Assembly: GCA_024276195.1 (NCBI GenBank)
Contig: JAJRXR010000013.1
Coordinates: 1 to 53,679 of the forward strand
Direction: 5' to 3'
Source of the DNA: Planctomycetota bacterium
GTDB taxonomy: Bacteria; Planctomycetota; Phycisphaerae; Phycisphaerales; UBA1924
Length of the DNA: 53,679 bases
Under the pieces are notes generated by a model, which saw only the letters and a program-made list of their open reading frames with translations, did no database searches and was not told where the DNA came from. The position numbers were made by a program, and so were the translations under genes. Below, piece by piece: positions 25,639 through 32,758 of the stretch. The first letter of the stretch is position 1. Each line of letters starts with the position of its first letter.

Positions 25639-25767
25639 AGGTGAGGTGGCGAAGTGGTCAGATGGTCAGTGGGGATTCAATCCCATTGCCCATTGCCCAT
25701 TGACGGAGCCTGAGCCGGTTGAAAACCGGCTCCACCAGGGCGCGGAGGGCTGGAAGCCCTCGCCTCC
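25639..25767. repeat. Composite repeat block: gaggtggcga text, cccattg x3, modules B and A
   Basis: Starts with gaggtggcga and cagatggt/agtgggg text, then gattcaatcccattgccc with three tandem copies of cccattg (25682-25702), then module B (GAGCCGGTTGAAAACCGGCTC, about 25712-25732) and module A (GGAGGGCTGGAAGCCCTC, about 25744-25761). It lies in the convergent gap between the terminase and the leftward membrane genes, where the hairpins could end transcription from both sides. Confidence 0.9.
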
Positions 25768-25784
25768 AAAATCCATCTCACCAC

Positions 25785-26036
25785 TCACCCCGGCATGGGA
25801 GCGAGCGAGGGGATGGCGTAGGCGATGACGAGGTAGGCGCCGATGCCGAGGAGGATGATGCCGCCGACGATCTGGATGGTGAATGTCAGCACCTGGCGCC
25901 AGTAGAGGCGCATGTCCACGGTGCGGACGGCCTTGTAGCCCACGGCGATAAAGAACGCGAGCGGGAGCAGCAGCACGAACCAGAAGTCCTGGGCGTTGAT
26001 GGGGTCGATGAAGGGGGTGTAGGCGAGGGTGGTCAT
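25785..26036 (-). CDS. Small two-helix membrane protein
   Basis: 83 residues from ATG 26036, which overlaps the stop of the DUF6677-like gene (ATGA). Two membrane helices: FWFVLLLPLAFFIAVGY (about 19-35) and FTIQIVGGIILLGIGAYLVI (about 52-71), with a short basic loop VRTVDMRLYWRQ. No family recognised. Translational coupling points to a partner role for the DUF6677 protein. The larger open frame upstream is the shadow of that gene. Confidence 0.75.
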   Translation of the reverse strand: MTTLAYTPFIDPINAQDFWFVLLLPLAFFIAVGYKAVRTVDMRLYWRQVLTFTIQIVGGIILLGIGAYLVIAYAIPSLAPMPG

Positions 26037-26695
26037 GAGCCGGTCCCCGTGCTTGTGACAGAGATCGCGGCATCGACGGCGAGGCCTGCTGGGGTGTCGA
26101 GTTTGTCGAGTGCGTTGCGTCCGGGCTTGGATCGCTTGGTCGGCATGAGCGCGTCGAGGATGATGATGAAGTTGAGCATGCCGGCGATGGTGACAAACAA
26201 GGTGCCGAGCTCGTTCATCTTGGCGATGCTCTTTTTGTTGGGCGGGCCTGCGGTCGCGGAGGCGTCGGTGGGCGTCCGCCACTCCCAGTGACCCCGCCGC
26301 AGGATGTCCTTGTTCTTGCCCGGTTGGTCGGGGGCGCCCGGGACCGGCTCGATCCAGGTACGCGTCTCAACGGGGTAGCCCGAGCGGGTGTCCCAGGTGG
26401 GTCTGCCGGTGATGGAGGGGACTTTGGCCCAGGCTTTGAACTGGCTTTGGTGGAGGGCGTCGACGGCGAAGGCGCCCGGGCCGACGATGGCCTGACCAAA
26501 GAACCAGATGGGGTCTTCCTTGGAGTCGATGACGTCGATGCCTCCGATGAGGAGGCCGCTGAGGAAGAGGCCCAGGACGCCGACGCTGGCCATGGCGCCG
26601 CGGTAGAGCTGGCCCCGGAACATCTGCCCGGCGCCTGGGAAGAGGAAGGCGAGGACGGCGGCGGGGATATCGAGGGTGGCGCGGTCAGTGCTCAT
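26033..26695 (-). CDS. DUF6677-like membrane protein
   Basis: 220 residues from ATG 26695. It begins LDIPAAVLAFLFPGAGQMFR, a helix pattern shared with small membrane proteins of the planctomycete DUF6677 family, followed by ASVGVLGLFLSGLLIGGIDV, a long periplasmic or cytoplasmic middle (about 70-165, containing WDTRSGYPVETRTWIEP) and another helix, LGTLFVTIAGMLNFIIILD. Function is unknown. It is coupled to the small membrane protein by ATGA overlap. The open frame reaches further upstream but that part is proline/arginine-rich shadow. Confidence 0.75.
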   Translation of the reverse strand: MSTDRATLDIPAAVLAFLFPGAGQMFRGQLYRGAMASVGVLGLFLSGLLIGGIDVIDSKEDPIWFFGQAIVGPGAFAVDALHQSQFKAWAKVPSITGRPTWDTRSGYPVETRTWIEPVPGAPDQPGKNKDILRRGHWEWRTPTDASATAGPPNKKSIAKMNELGTLFVTIAGMLNFIIILDALMPTKRSKPGRNALDKLDTPAGLAVDAAISVTSTGTGS

Positions 26696-26773
26696 GCGTC
26701 GGGGGGTCTCTGCTGGGGGGGGAGAAAGACCCCAGGGGGTGTGGTCGGATCGGGGGGAGGCGGGCGGGGGGCG

Positions 26774-26801
26774 TTGACAGGGGGCGCTTCGGCGGTAGTG
26801 T
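26774..26801 (+). promoter_or_regulatory. Putative sigma-70 promoter
   Basis: TTGACA (26774-26779), 16-base spacer, TAGTGT (26796-26801), directed toward the acidic protein gene at 26893. Found by eye; no supporting leader feature. Confidence 0.4.
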
Positions 26802-26892
26802 ACGCCGAAGCCGGTTGGTCGAGGGCGGTGGCGCTCTGGCCCGGTGCGGTGAAGGTGTGCCCGGCGACCGGGCGTTTGAGGACCATAGAGCG

Positions 26893-27126
26893 ATGGATGG
26901 CGAATCAGAACACATGGACATGGTTGGCGGGTGCTGGATGGTGGATAACCGGGGCGGACGCGGGGGAGCCGCAGTGCTTGCGGGTGACGACGAGGACGAG
27001 GACGAGAGGTACTTCCGGGAGGAAGACGACGATGATTACGAGGAGAACGAGGATTACGACGAGGATGATGACCTCGATGACGAGGATGAAGTAGAGGAGA
27101 AGGAGGAGGAGGACGATGAGCTGTAG
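26893..27126 (+). CDS. Small, extremely acidic C-terminal-tail protein
   Basis: 77 residues from ATG 26893. The last ~45 residues are almost entirely Asp/Glu with occasional Tyr/Phe (DDEDEDERYFREEDDDDYEE and onward). Small acidic proteins with this look occur in planctomycetes, but no function is known. Support: a promoter-like pair upstream, a complete frame, and position in an otherwise empty 494-base gap. Against: the tail is low-complexity GAN-repeat DNA that would be open by chance. Confidence 0.45.
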   Translation: MDGESEHMDMVGGCWMVDNRGGRGGAAVLAGDDEDEDERYFREEDDDDYEENEDYDEDDDLDDEDEVEEKEEEDDEL

Positions 27127-27189
27127 GGAGCCGTTCTCGGGCCGGTGAGGGGCCGACCCGGGCAGAACCGCGGCGTCCTGGAGGCCTCG

Positions 27190-27708
27190 ATGAGCACACC
27201 CAAGCCAGAGCAGTCGTCAGATCGCAGCGAGCAGAACCCGTCGTCGGAGCTTTCTGGCGAGGGGATTGTGGACCGGCGCCTGGGGCTGGACAAGCGGCGC
27301 GTCACGCTGGTCAAGGACGGCAAGGTGGTGGCGCCGACGGGGCTGGAGCGCCGGCGCGGTCCTGGGCGGCGGTTGAGTGATTTTACGAAGTCCGCCGAAG
27401 AGGGCGAGATGACGACGGAGCAGTTCCTGTTCCTCAAGGCGATCGACGCCTTCAAGACGGGCAACAACAAGGCGTTCCCGACCTGGACGGACGTGCTCGA
27501 GGTCGTGCGCCTGCTCGGCTATCGCAAGACGATGCCCAGCGAGCTGAACCTGCCCGCGGCGGAGGACTGGAAGGAGCGTGCGGACGCGCCGGCCAATGTT
27601 CGCCCGGACGGCTGGGAGCGGCGCTTCCAGGGCAAGCCGATGAGCGAGGCCGAGCTGACCGACGAGGCGCTCGACGAGTTCGAGCGGAGCCTCGGCGAGG
27701 CGGCCTGA
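27190..27708 (+). CDS. Conserved-looking hypothetical protein
   Basis: 172 residues from ATG 27190, preceded by TGGAGG six bases upstream. The first 45 residues are polar, then DRRLGLDKRRVTLVKDGKVV and GLERRRGPGRRLSDF form a basic segment, followed by a helical part FLFLKAIDAFKTGNNKAFPT and WTDVLEVVRLLGYRK. No signal peptide or membrane segment. The basic middle suggests nucleic-acid or protein binding. It precedes the HerA-like ATPase by 42 bases but that gene appears to have its own promoter. Confidence 0.7.
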   Translation: MSTPKPEQSSDRSEQNPSSELSGEGIVDRRLGLDKRRVTLVKDGKVVAPTGLERRRGPGRRLSDFTKSAEEGEMTTEQFLFLKAIDAFKTGNNKAFPTWTDVLEVVRLLGYRKTMPSELNLPAAEDWKERADAPANVRPDGWERRFQGKPMSEAELTDEALDEFERSLGEAA

Positions 27709-27735
27709 GCGTTCTGACAGGCCCGCGCGTGCGTG

Positions 27736-27741
27736 TAGACT
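27736..27741 (+). promoter_or_regulatory. -10 TAGACT before the HerA-like gene
   Basis: TAGACT nine bases before ATG 27751, with CTGACA (27714-27719) 16 bases upstream as a plausible -35. Predicts a leaderless or near-leaderless mRNA. Confidence 0.5.
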
Positions 27742-27750
27742 CGCGGGCGT

Positions 27751-30189
27751 ATGAGCCAGATCCCAAATCCAGAGCTGTTTGAACGACTCGGCGTGTTTTA
27801 TCTCGGGCGCGAGCTGTCGCCCGGGGGAGAGCTCGGCGGGGCGTTGTTGTACGACTCGCGCGACCTGACGACCCACGCGGTGTGCGTGGGGATGACGGGC
27901 TCGGGCAAGACGGGGCTGTGTATCTCGTTGCTGGAGGAGGCGGCGCTCGACGGGGTGCCGGCGATCTGCATCGACCCGAAGGGGGACCTGGGCAACCTGC
28001 TGCTGACGTTCCCGGAGCTGCGGGGCGAGGACTTTGCGCCGTGGATCGACGAGGCGGACGCGCGGCGCAAGGGGATGAGCGCGGGCGAGTACGCGCAGAA
28101 CCGGGCGGAGCTGTGGAAGAAGGGGCTGGGCGAGTGGGGGCAGGACGGGGAGCGGATCCGGAAGCTGCGTGAGAGCGCCGAGGTGACGATCTACACACCC
28201 GGGAGCAGCGCGGGGAGGCAGATCACGCCGTTGACGTCGTTCAAGGCGCCTCCGCCTGAGATGCGGGGCGATGATGAGGCGATGCGCGAGCGTGTGAGCG
28301 CGTCGGCGTCGGGGCTTTTGGCGCTGCTGGGCGAGGACACGGACCCGGTCAAGAGCCGGGCGCACATCCTGATCTCGACAATCCTGGGCGAGGCGTGGGG
28401 CAGGGGGCAGGACCTGGACCTGGGCGAGCTGATCCGTCGGGTGCAGTCGCCGCCGGTCGAGCGGATCGGGGTGATGAGCGTGGACGCGTTCATGAGCGAG
28501 AAGGACCGGGGCAAGCTGGCGATGACGATCAACAACCTGCTGGCGTCGCCGAGCTTTGCGGGGTGGATGCAGGGCGAGGCGATGGATGTTGATCGCCTGC
28601 TGCGCACGGGCGAGGGGAAGGCGCGGATCTCGATCATGTCGATTGCGCACCTGAGCGAGGCGGAGCGGCAGTTCTTCGTGACGCTGCTGCTGGGCGAGGT
28701 GATCGCGTGGATGCGTCGCCAGCCCGGGACGGGGTCGTTGCGGGCGATTTTGTACATGGACGAGGTGTTCGGGTATTTCCCGCCGACGGAGAACCCGCCG
28801 ACGAAGCGGTTGTTGCTGACGCTGATGAAGCAGGCTCGGGCGTACGGGCTGGGGTGTGTGCTGGCGACGCAGAACCCGGTGGACCTGGATTACAAGGGGC
28901 TGAGCAACGCGGGGACGTGGCTGCTCGGGCGGTTGTCCACGGAGCGGGACAAGAGGCGCGTGCTCGACGGGCTCGAGGGGACGGCGGGGGGGACGGGGAT
29001 CAGCCGGCGCGAAGCGGACAAGATTTTGTCGTCGCTTCGCCCGCGTGAGTTTTTGATGCAGAACGTGCACGAGGACGGGGCGGTGCTGATGCGGACGCGC
29101 TGGGCGATGAGCTATCTGCGCGGGCCGATGACGCGGGAGGAGATCAGGCGTTTGACGCCGGATGTGGAGCAGGCTCCGGCGCCTGCGGGCGCGCGCACGT
29201 TCGCGGCGCCAGCGCCCGAGAAGCTGGCCCCGGAGCCGATCGCGCCGATGGGCGTGGAGATGGGGTATGTGCCGATCGCGCGGTCGATCTCGTCGGAGGA
29301 CAGGCTTGTTTACAGGCCGGCGGTGCTGGGGTCGTGCCAGCTTCATCATGTCCGCGTCGCGGCCAAGATCGACCAGTGGGAGGACCTGACATTGCTGGCG
29401 CTGGTCGATGAGGGGCAGGCGTCGGCGGACTGGCAGGACGCGATCAAGGTTGGCGATCTGCGCGATCAGCTCGAAGACACCCCGGACACGCGGGGGACGT
29501 TCGCCCCGATCAGCGGGGCGATCGACGAGCGGAAGGACTTTACCAAGTGGAAGCGGTCGCTGAGCGCGTTCGCGTACCGCGAGTATGCGCGCGATGTGCT
29601 GCACTGCAAGAGCCTCAAGGCCTATTCGGCGCTGGGCGAGACCAAGGAGCACTTCCGCGTGCGCCTGGGCGAGCTGCTGCGTGAGGAGCGCGACGAGGCG
29701 CTCGACAAGATGCGCACGAAGTACGCCTCCAAGCTGGCGACGCTCGAGGACCGGGTGCGCCGGGCGGAGCAAAGAGTCGAAGTAGAGAAGGAGCAGTACA
29801 GGCAGTCGGGCCTGCAGACGGCGGTGTCGATCGGCAGCGGGTTGCTCGGGGCGCTGCTGGGGCGGAAGAAGATGAGCGTGACGAACGCGAGGCGGGCGGG
29901 GAGTGCCGCGAGCAAGGCGGCGCGGACCGGCAAGGAGCGCGGCGACATCGCGCGGTCACGCGAGAACGTCGAGGCCCTGCGCGAGCGGTACCGCAAGCTC
30001 GAGCTGGAGTTCGACGACGAGATCAGCTCGATCGAGCGGGAGATGGACGTGGACGCGCTGGAGCTGGGCGTGATCCGGGTGCCTCCCCGGAAGGGTGACA
30101 TGAACCCGGCGGAGGCGGTGCTGGTGTGGGCGCCGTTCCGGGTGGGGGCGGATGGGCGGGCGGAGGCGGCGTTTGAGGTGGAGGTGTAA
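27751..30189 (+). CDS. HerA/FtsK-like ATP-binding protein (DUF87/DUF853 type)
   Basis: 812 residues. A HerA-type ATPase with Walker A GMTGSGKT (47-54), IDPKGDLGN in place of a typical post-Walker strand, Walker B ILYMDEVFGYFPP (about 330), then LATQNPVDLDYKGLSNAGTW and the arginine-rich segment LSTERDKRRVLDGLEG. The C-terminal third has a coiled coil (about 635-680 and 730-765). Relatives are hexameric DNA pumps or translocases; no NurA nuclease partner is adjacent, so the substrate is open. TAGACT at 27736 and the lack of a Shine-Dalgarno support ATG 27751. It converges on the ferredoxin gene. Confidence 0.88.
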   Translation: MSQIPNPELFERLGVFYLGRELSPGGELGGALLYDSRDLTTHAVCVGMTGSGKTGLCISLLEEAALDGVPAICIDPKGDLGNLLLTFPELRGEDFAPWIDEADARRKGMSAGEYAQNRAELWKKGLGEWGQDGERIRKLRESAEVTIYTPGSSAGRQITPLTSFKAPPPEMRGDDEAMRERVSASASGLLALLGEDTDPVKSRAHILISTILGEAWGRGQDLDLGELIRRVQSPPVERIGVMSVDAFMSEKDRGKLAMTINNLLASPSFAGWMQGEAMDVDRLLRTGEGKARISIMSIAHLSEAERQFFVTLLLGEVIAWMRRQPGTGSLRAILYMDEVFGYFPPTENPPTKRLLLTLMKQARAYGLGCVLATQNPVDLDYKGLSNAGTWLLGRLSTERDKRRVLDGLEGTAGGTGISRREADKILSSLRPREFLMQNVHEDGAVLMRTRWAMSYLRGPMTREEIRRLTPDVEQAPAPAGARTFAAPAPEKLAPEPIAPMGVEMGYVPIARSISSEDRLVYRPAVLGSCQLHHVRVAAKIDQWEDLTLLALVDEGQASADWQDAIKVGDLRDQLEDTPDTRGTFAPISGAIDERKDFTKWKRSLSAFAYREYARDVLHCKSLKAYSALGETKEHFRVRLGELLREERDEALDKMRTKYASKLATLEDRVRRAEQRVEVEKEQYRQSGLQTAVSIGSGLLGALLGRKKMSVTNARRAGSAASKAARTGKERGDIARSRENVEALRERYRKLELEFDDEISSIEREMDVDALELGVIRVPPRKGDMNPAEAVLVWAPFRVGADGRAEAAFEVEV

Positions 30190-30196
30190 AGACTGA

Positions 30197-30225
30197 TGGC
30201 CGGTTGGAAACCGGCTCTACCAGGA
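30197..30225. repeat. Palindromic repeat module B
   Basis: GCCGGTTGGAAACCGGC with the tail ctctaccagg, in the 46-base gap between two convergent genes. The stem could act as a bidirectional terminator. Module A is absent here. Confidence 0.85.
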
Positions 30226-30235
30226 GCTTCGACGC

Positions 30236-30499
30236 CTACGCGTCTTTGTAGTAATCCAGGTTGATCTGGACGTAGTTGTTCCACTCTTCGGGGAGGTCCT
30301 CGTCCTGGTAGATGGCCTGGACGGGGCATTCGTCAACGCACAGGCCGCAGTCGATGCAGGTGTCGGGGTCGATGAAGAGCTGGGTGGCGGTCTCGAAGTC
30401 GGGCTCGTCCTTGGTGGGGTGGATGCAGTCCACCGGGCAGGAATCGACGCAGCTCGTGTCCTTGGTGCCCAGGCAGGGCTCGGCGATGATGTGCGGCAT
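30236..30499 (-). CDS. Seven-iron-type ferredoxin ([3Fe-4S][4Fe-4S])
   Basis: 87 residues. Cysteines 9, 17 and 58 fit the [3Fe-4S] ligand set and 21, 48, 51, 54 the [4Fe-4S] set of Azotobacter ferredoxin I-like proteins. The position equivalent to the non-ligand Cys11 is Thr12, so the first cluster cannot be a classic 4Fe site using that residue. C-terminal extension EWNNYVQINLDYYKDA is typical of the family. It is a soluble low-potential electron carrier; the partner enzyme is not encoded nearby. ATG 30499 follows CGGAGCATTTGTC. Converges with the HerA-like gene. Confidence 0.92.
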   Translation of the reverse strand: MPHIIAEPCLGTKDTSCVDSCPVDCIHPTKDEPDFETATQLFIDPDTCIDCGLCVDECPVQAIYQDEDLPEEWNNYVQINLDYYKDA

Positions 30500-30597
30500 G
30501 ACAAATGCTCCGATTGAACCCGCCCAGAGCTTGGGCGGGTCCAGACTCTATCCCCCGGCGGCGGGCGGGGTGGGGGTGGGGTGTTGAGCAACGAAAT

Positions 30598-30662
30598 CCG
30601 AGCCGCGAGCGTGAGCTCGCGACGAACCCCGCCATTCTCGCGAGCTCACGCTCGCGGCTCGG
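30598..30662. repeat. Inverted repeat with 25-bp perfect arms
   Basis: Arms 30598-30622 and 30638-30662 are exact reverse complements with a 15-base loop. It lies ten bases past the metG stop (leftward) and 99 bases before the ferredoxin start, so it can form a strong 3' hairpin on the metG transcript. No U tract follows; mRNA stabilisation or repeat-element origin are both possible. Confidence 0.9.
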
Positions 30663-30672
30663 AATGAGGTGG

Positions 30673-32544
30673 CTACGCCCCGGGGGCGGGGTCGTTGGGG
30701 TCGGCGCGCATGAAGAGGGCGTCGCCCTTGGTGATTTTCTGGCCCGGCTTGAGCGAGTGGGGGCCGCCCCACTGGGCGAGTTCGGCGAGGGGCGCGACGA
30801 AGCCGGAGTTGGGGTCGGCGGGGTCGTTGAGGTGGGCGCAGTTCCAGTTGCGCCAGACCTCGGCCATTTTCGAGGGCATCGCTGGGGCGAGGAGGAGGGT
30901 GGCGATACGGAGGGCTTCGGCGCAGGAGTAGAGGATGGTCGAGAGGGCCTTGTCGGCGTGTTCGTGCTCGTCCAGGCGTTTGGCGAGGGTGAAGGGGGCG
31001 GCGTAGCTGATGAAGTCGTCCACCTCGCGGACGAGCTTGCGCCCGAGGGCGAGGGCGGTGTCGAGCTGGGGGGTTGAGTAGTCGGCTGTTGCGCTCTGGA
31101 TCGCGTCCGATGTGAGCTGCGCGAAGTCGAAGGTGCGCTCGGGATCGTCAACGGGCTTGCCGGCGGCGGCGCGGGCTTCGAGCGCGATGCCCAGGGCCTT
31201 GCCGCCGGGGAGGCCGAACTGACCATTGCAGGTCCGGTCGCAGGCGCCGCCCAGGTACTTGTCGATCATTTTGCCCACGCGGCTGACGGCGTTGCCGACG
31301 CCGTTGGCCAGGTCCGCGTTGTACACCTCGACAAAGCGTTTGTGCGCAAAGTCCGAGTCGGTCGCGCCGAGCGGGCCTTGGGTCATCAGGAACCAGCGGA
31401 CGGCGTCGAGGCTGTACTTGTCCGCGTAAGCCCGGAGCTGGTCGATCTCGATGAAGTTGCCCAAGCTTTTGGACATCTTCGTGCCCTCGCTGATCCAGTA
31501 GGCGTGGGCGTAGATGGTTTTGGGGGGTTGCTCGCCGAGGGCGCGGAGGAGGCAGGGCCAGATCACGGCGTGGAACCAGAGGATGTCCTTGGCCATGAAG
31601 TGGACGATGTCGGGGTGGGTCGGCTCGCCGGGTAGATCGGCTCTCCGAGCCGATCCGTCTTCAGTGGTCGAAATGCTCCGATCGGCTCGGAGAGCCGATC
31701 TACCCGGGATCGGCTCGGAGAGCCGATCCGTGTTTGTGGGCGGGGTTCGGATCGGCTCGGAGAGCCGATCTACGCGGCGGGGCCAGTACTTGCGCAGGTC
31801 GTCGGTATCGACGACGGTCAGGTAGTTGCACAGCGCCTCAATCCAGACGTAGATGCGGTGCTCGGGATCGCCCGGCATCGCGATGCCCCAGTCGGAGTCT
31901 TCGGGCTTGATCTTGCGCGAGACGGGCACAGGGCGGAGGCCCTGCTTGAGGCGACCGAGGACTTCGTTTTTGCGCTGCTCGGGGAGGACGCTGATGGCGC
32001 CGGACTCGATCTGGTCCTTGAGCCATGACTCGTGTTTGTCGAGCTTGAAGAAGTAGTTCTGTTCGGTGCGCTTTTCGAGGGGCTTGCCGGTGACGGGGCT
32101 TTTGAAGTCGTGCTCTTTGGCGACGGTCTCGGTGACGTACTCCTCCTGGGAGGGGGCGAACCAGCCGACGTAGTCGCCGAGTTCGATGTCGCCCGAGTCG
32201 ATGAGGCGCTGGATGTAGGCGCTGGCGCGGTCTTTGTGGCGGGCCTCGGTGGTGCGCACGAAGTCGTCGTTGGAGAAGTTCATGAAGGCGAAGGCCTCCT
32301 TGAACCGCTCGGCGTTGAGCGTGGCCCAGTCCATGGGCGACATGTCGCGCTCGCGGGCGGAGGTGACGATTTTTTCGGCGTGTTCGTCGGTGCCGGTGAG
32401 GAAGAAGACGTCACGCCCGATCAGGCGCTGAGCCCGGGCGGCGACGTCGGCCACGAGCGTGGTGTAGCAGTGCCCGATGTGGGGGCGGTCGTTGACGTAG
32501 TAGATGGGCGTGGTGATGTAGTAGGGGGCTTTGGGGGCAGGCAT
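30673..32544 (-). CDS. metG: Methionyl-tRNA synthetase with an in-frame palindromic-repeat insertion
   Basis: 623 residues from ATG 32544. Class I synthetase that charges tRNA-Met: HIGH at 22-25 (NDRPHIGHCYTT), the connective region without the zinc cysteines (GWFAPSQEEYVTETV), the KMSKS loop (EGTKMSKSLGNF) and an anticodon-binding helical domain. Between KYWPR and HPDIVHFMAKDI, residues ~257-309 are encoded by four copies of a GATCGGCTCGGAGAGCCGATC-type palindrome and spacers (RLSEPI, SALRAD, SARRAD). The frame stays open. TAGACT lies five bases upstream of the start and no Shine-Dalgarno is visible. Being essential and apparently single in this window, it probably still works with a surface loop inserted before the active-site strand. 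Confidence 0.93.
   Translation of the reverse strand: MPAPKAPYYITTPIYYVNDRPHIGHCYTTLVADVAARAQRLIGRDVFFLTGTDEHAEKIVTSARERDMSPMDWATLNAERFKEAFAFMNFSNDDFVRTTEARHKDRASAYIQRLIDSGDIELGDYVGWFAPSQEEYVTETVAKEHDFKSPVTGKPLEKRTEQNYFFKLDKHESWLKDQIESGAISVLPEQRKNEVLGRLKQGLRPVPVSRKIKPEDSDWGIAMPGDPEHRIYVWIEALCNYLTVVDTDDLRKYWPRRVDRLSEPIRTPPTNTDRLSEPIPGRSALRADRSISTTEDGSARRADLPGEPTHPDIVHFMAKDILWFHAVIWPCLLRALGEQPPKTIYAHAYWISEGTKMSKSLGNFIEIDQLRAYADKYSLDAVRWFLMTQGPLGATDSDFAHKRFVEVYNADLANGVGNAVSRVGKMIDKYLGGACDRTCNGQFGLPGGKALGIALEARAAAGKPVDDPERTFDFAQLTSDAIQSATADYSTPQLDTALALGRKLVREVDDFISYAAPFTLAKRLDEHEHADKALSTILYSCAEALRIATLLLAPAMPSKMAEVWRNWNCAHLNDPADPNSGFVAPLAELAQWGGPHSLKPGQKITKGDALFMRADPNDPAPGA
31634..31770. repeat. 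Four copies of palindrome C within the metG coding sequence
   Basis: Copies at about 31634-31655, 31680-31700, 31708-31728 and 31750-31770, each a 21-bp near-perfect palindrome GATCGGCTCGGAGAGCCGATC (or its complement). The whole inserted stretch (about 31618-31776, 159 bases, divisible by three) adds about 53 codons to metG. Confidence 0.93.
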
Positions 32545-32549
32545 GGGCG

Positions 32550-32555
32550 AGTCTA
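32550..32555 (-). promoter_or_regulatory. -10 TAGACT five bases before metG
   Basis: TAGACT on the minus strand, then five bases (CGCCC) and ATG 32544. Palindrome C copies occupy the region where a -35 would lie. Confidence 0.5.
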
Positions 32556-32559
32556 GGTA

Positions 32560-32714
32560 GATCGGCTCTCCGAGCCGATTCGGGGCGACGTGTAGATCGG
32601 CTCTCCGAGCCGATTTTGGATTCAGGCACGTCGTTTCTCCATCCCACCCGGGGCGACTCAACAACGCGCCCAGGCGTTCGCCTCCCAACGCCGGATCGGC
32701 TCGGAGAGCCGATC
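32560..32714. repeat. Three copies of palindrome C in the metG/DUF4174 divergent gap
   Basis: Copies at 32560-32579, 32595-32614 and 32694-32714, the last followed by a half copy near 32720. They fill much of the 214-base region shared by the two divergent promoters. Confidence 0.93.
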
Positions 32715-32746
32715 TACCCAAGAGCCGATCGACGCGACCTATCGGG

Positions 32747-32752
32747 TAGGCT
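32747..32752 (+). promoter_or_regulatory. -10-like TAGGCT six bases before a start codon
   Basis: TAGGCT, six G residues, then ATG 32759. The G run could alternatively act as a weak ribosome-binding site. Confidence 0.4.
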
Positions 32753-32758
32753 GGGGGG

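Noticed and set aside
26696-27199. N-terminal extension of the DUF6677-like protein
   Set aside because: The open frame continues to 27199 but is Pro/Arg-rich with no conserved character; the ATG at 26695 fits the membrane helix pattern.
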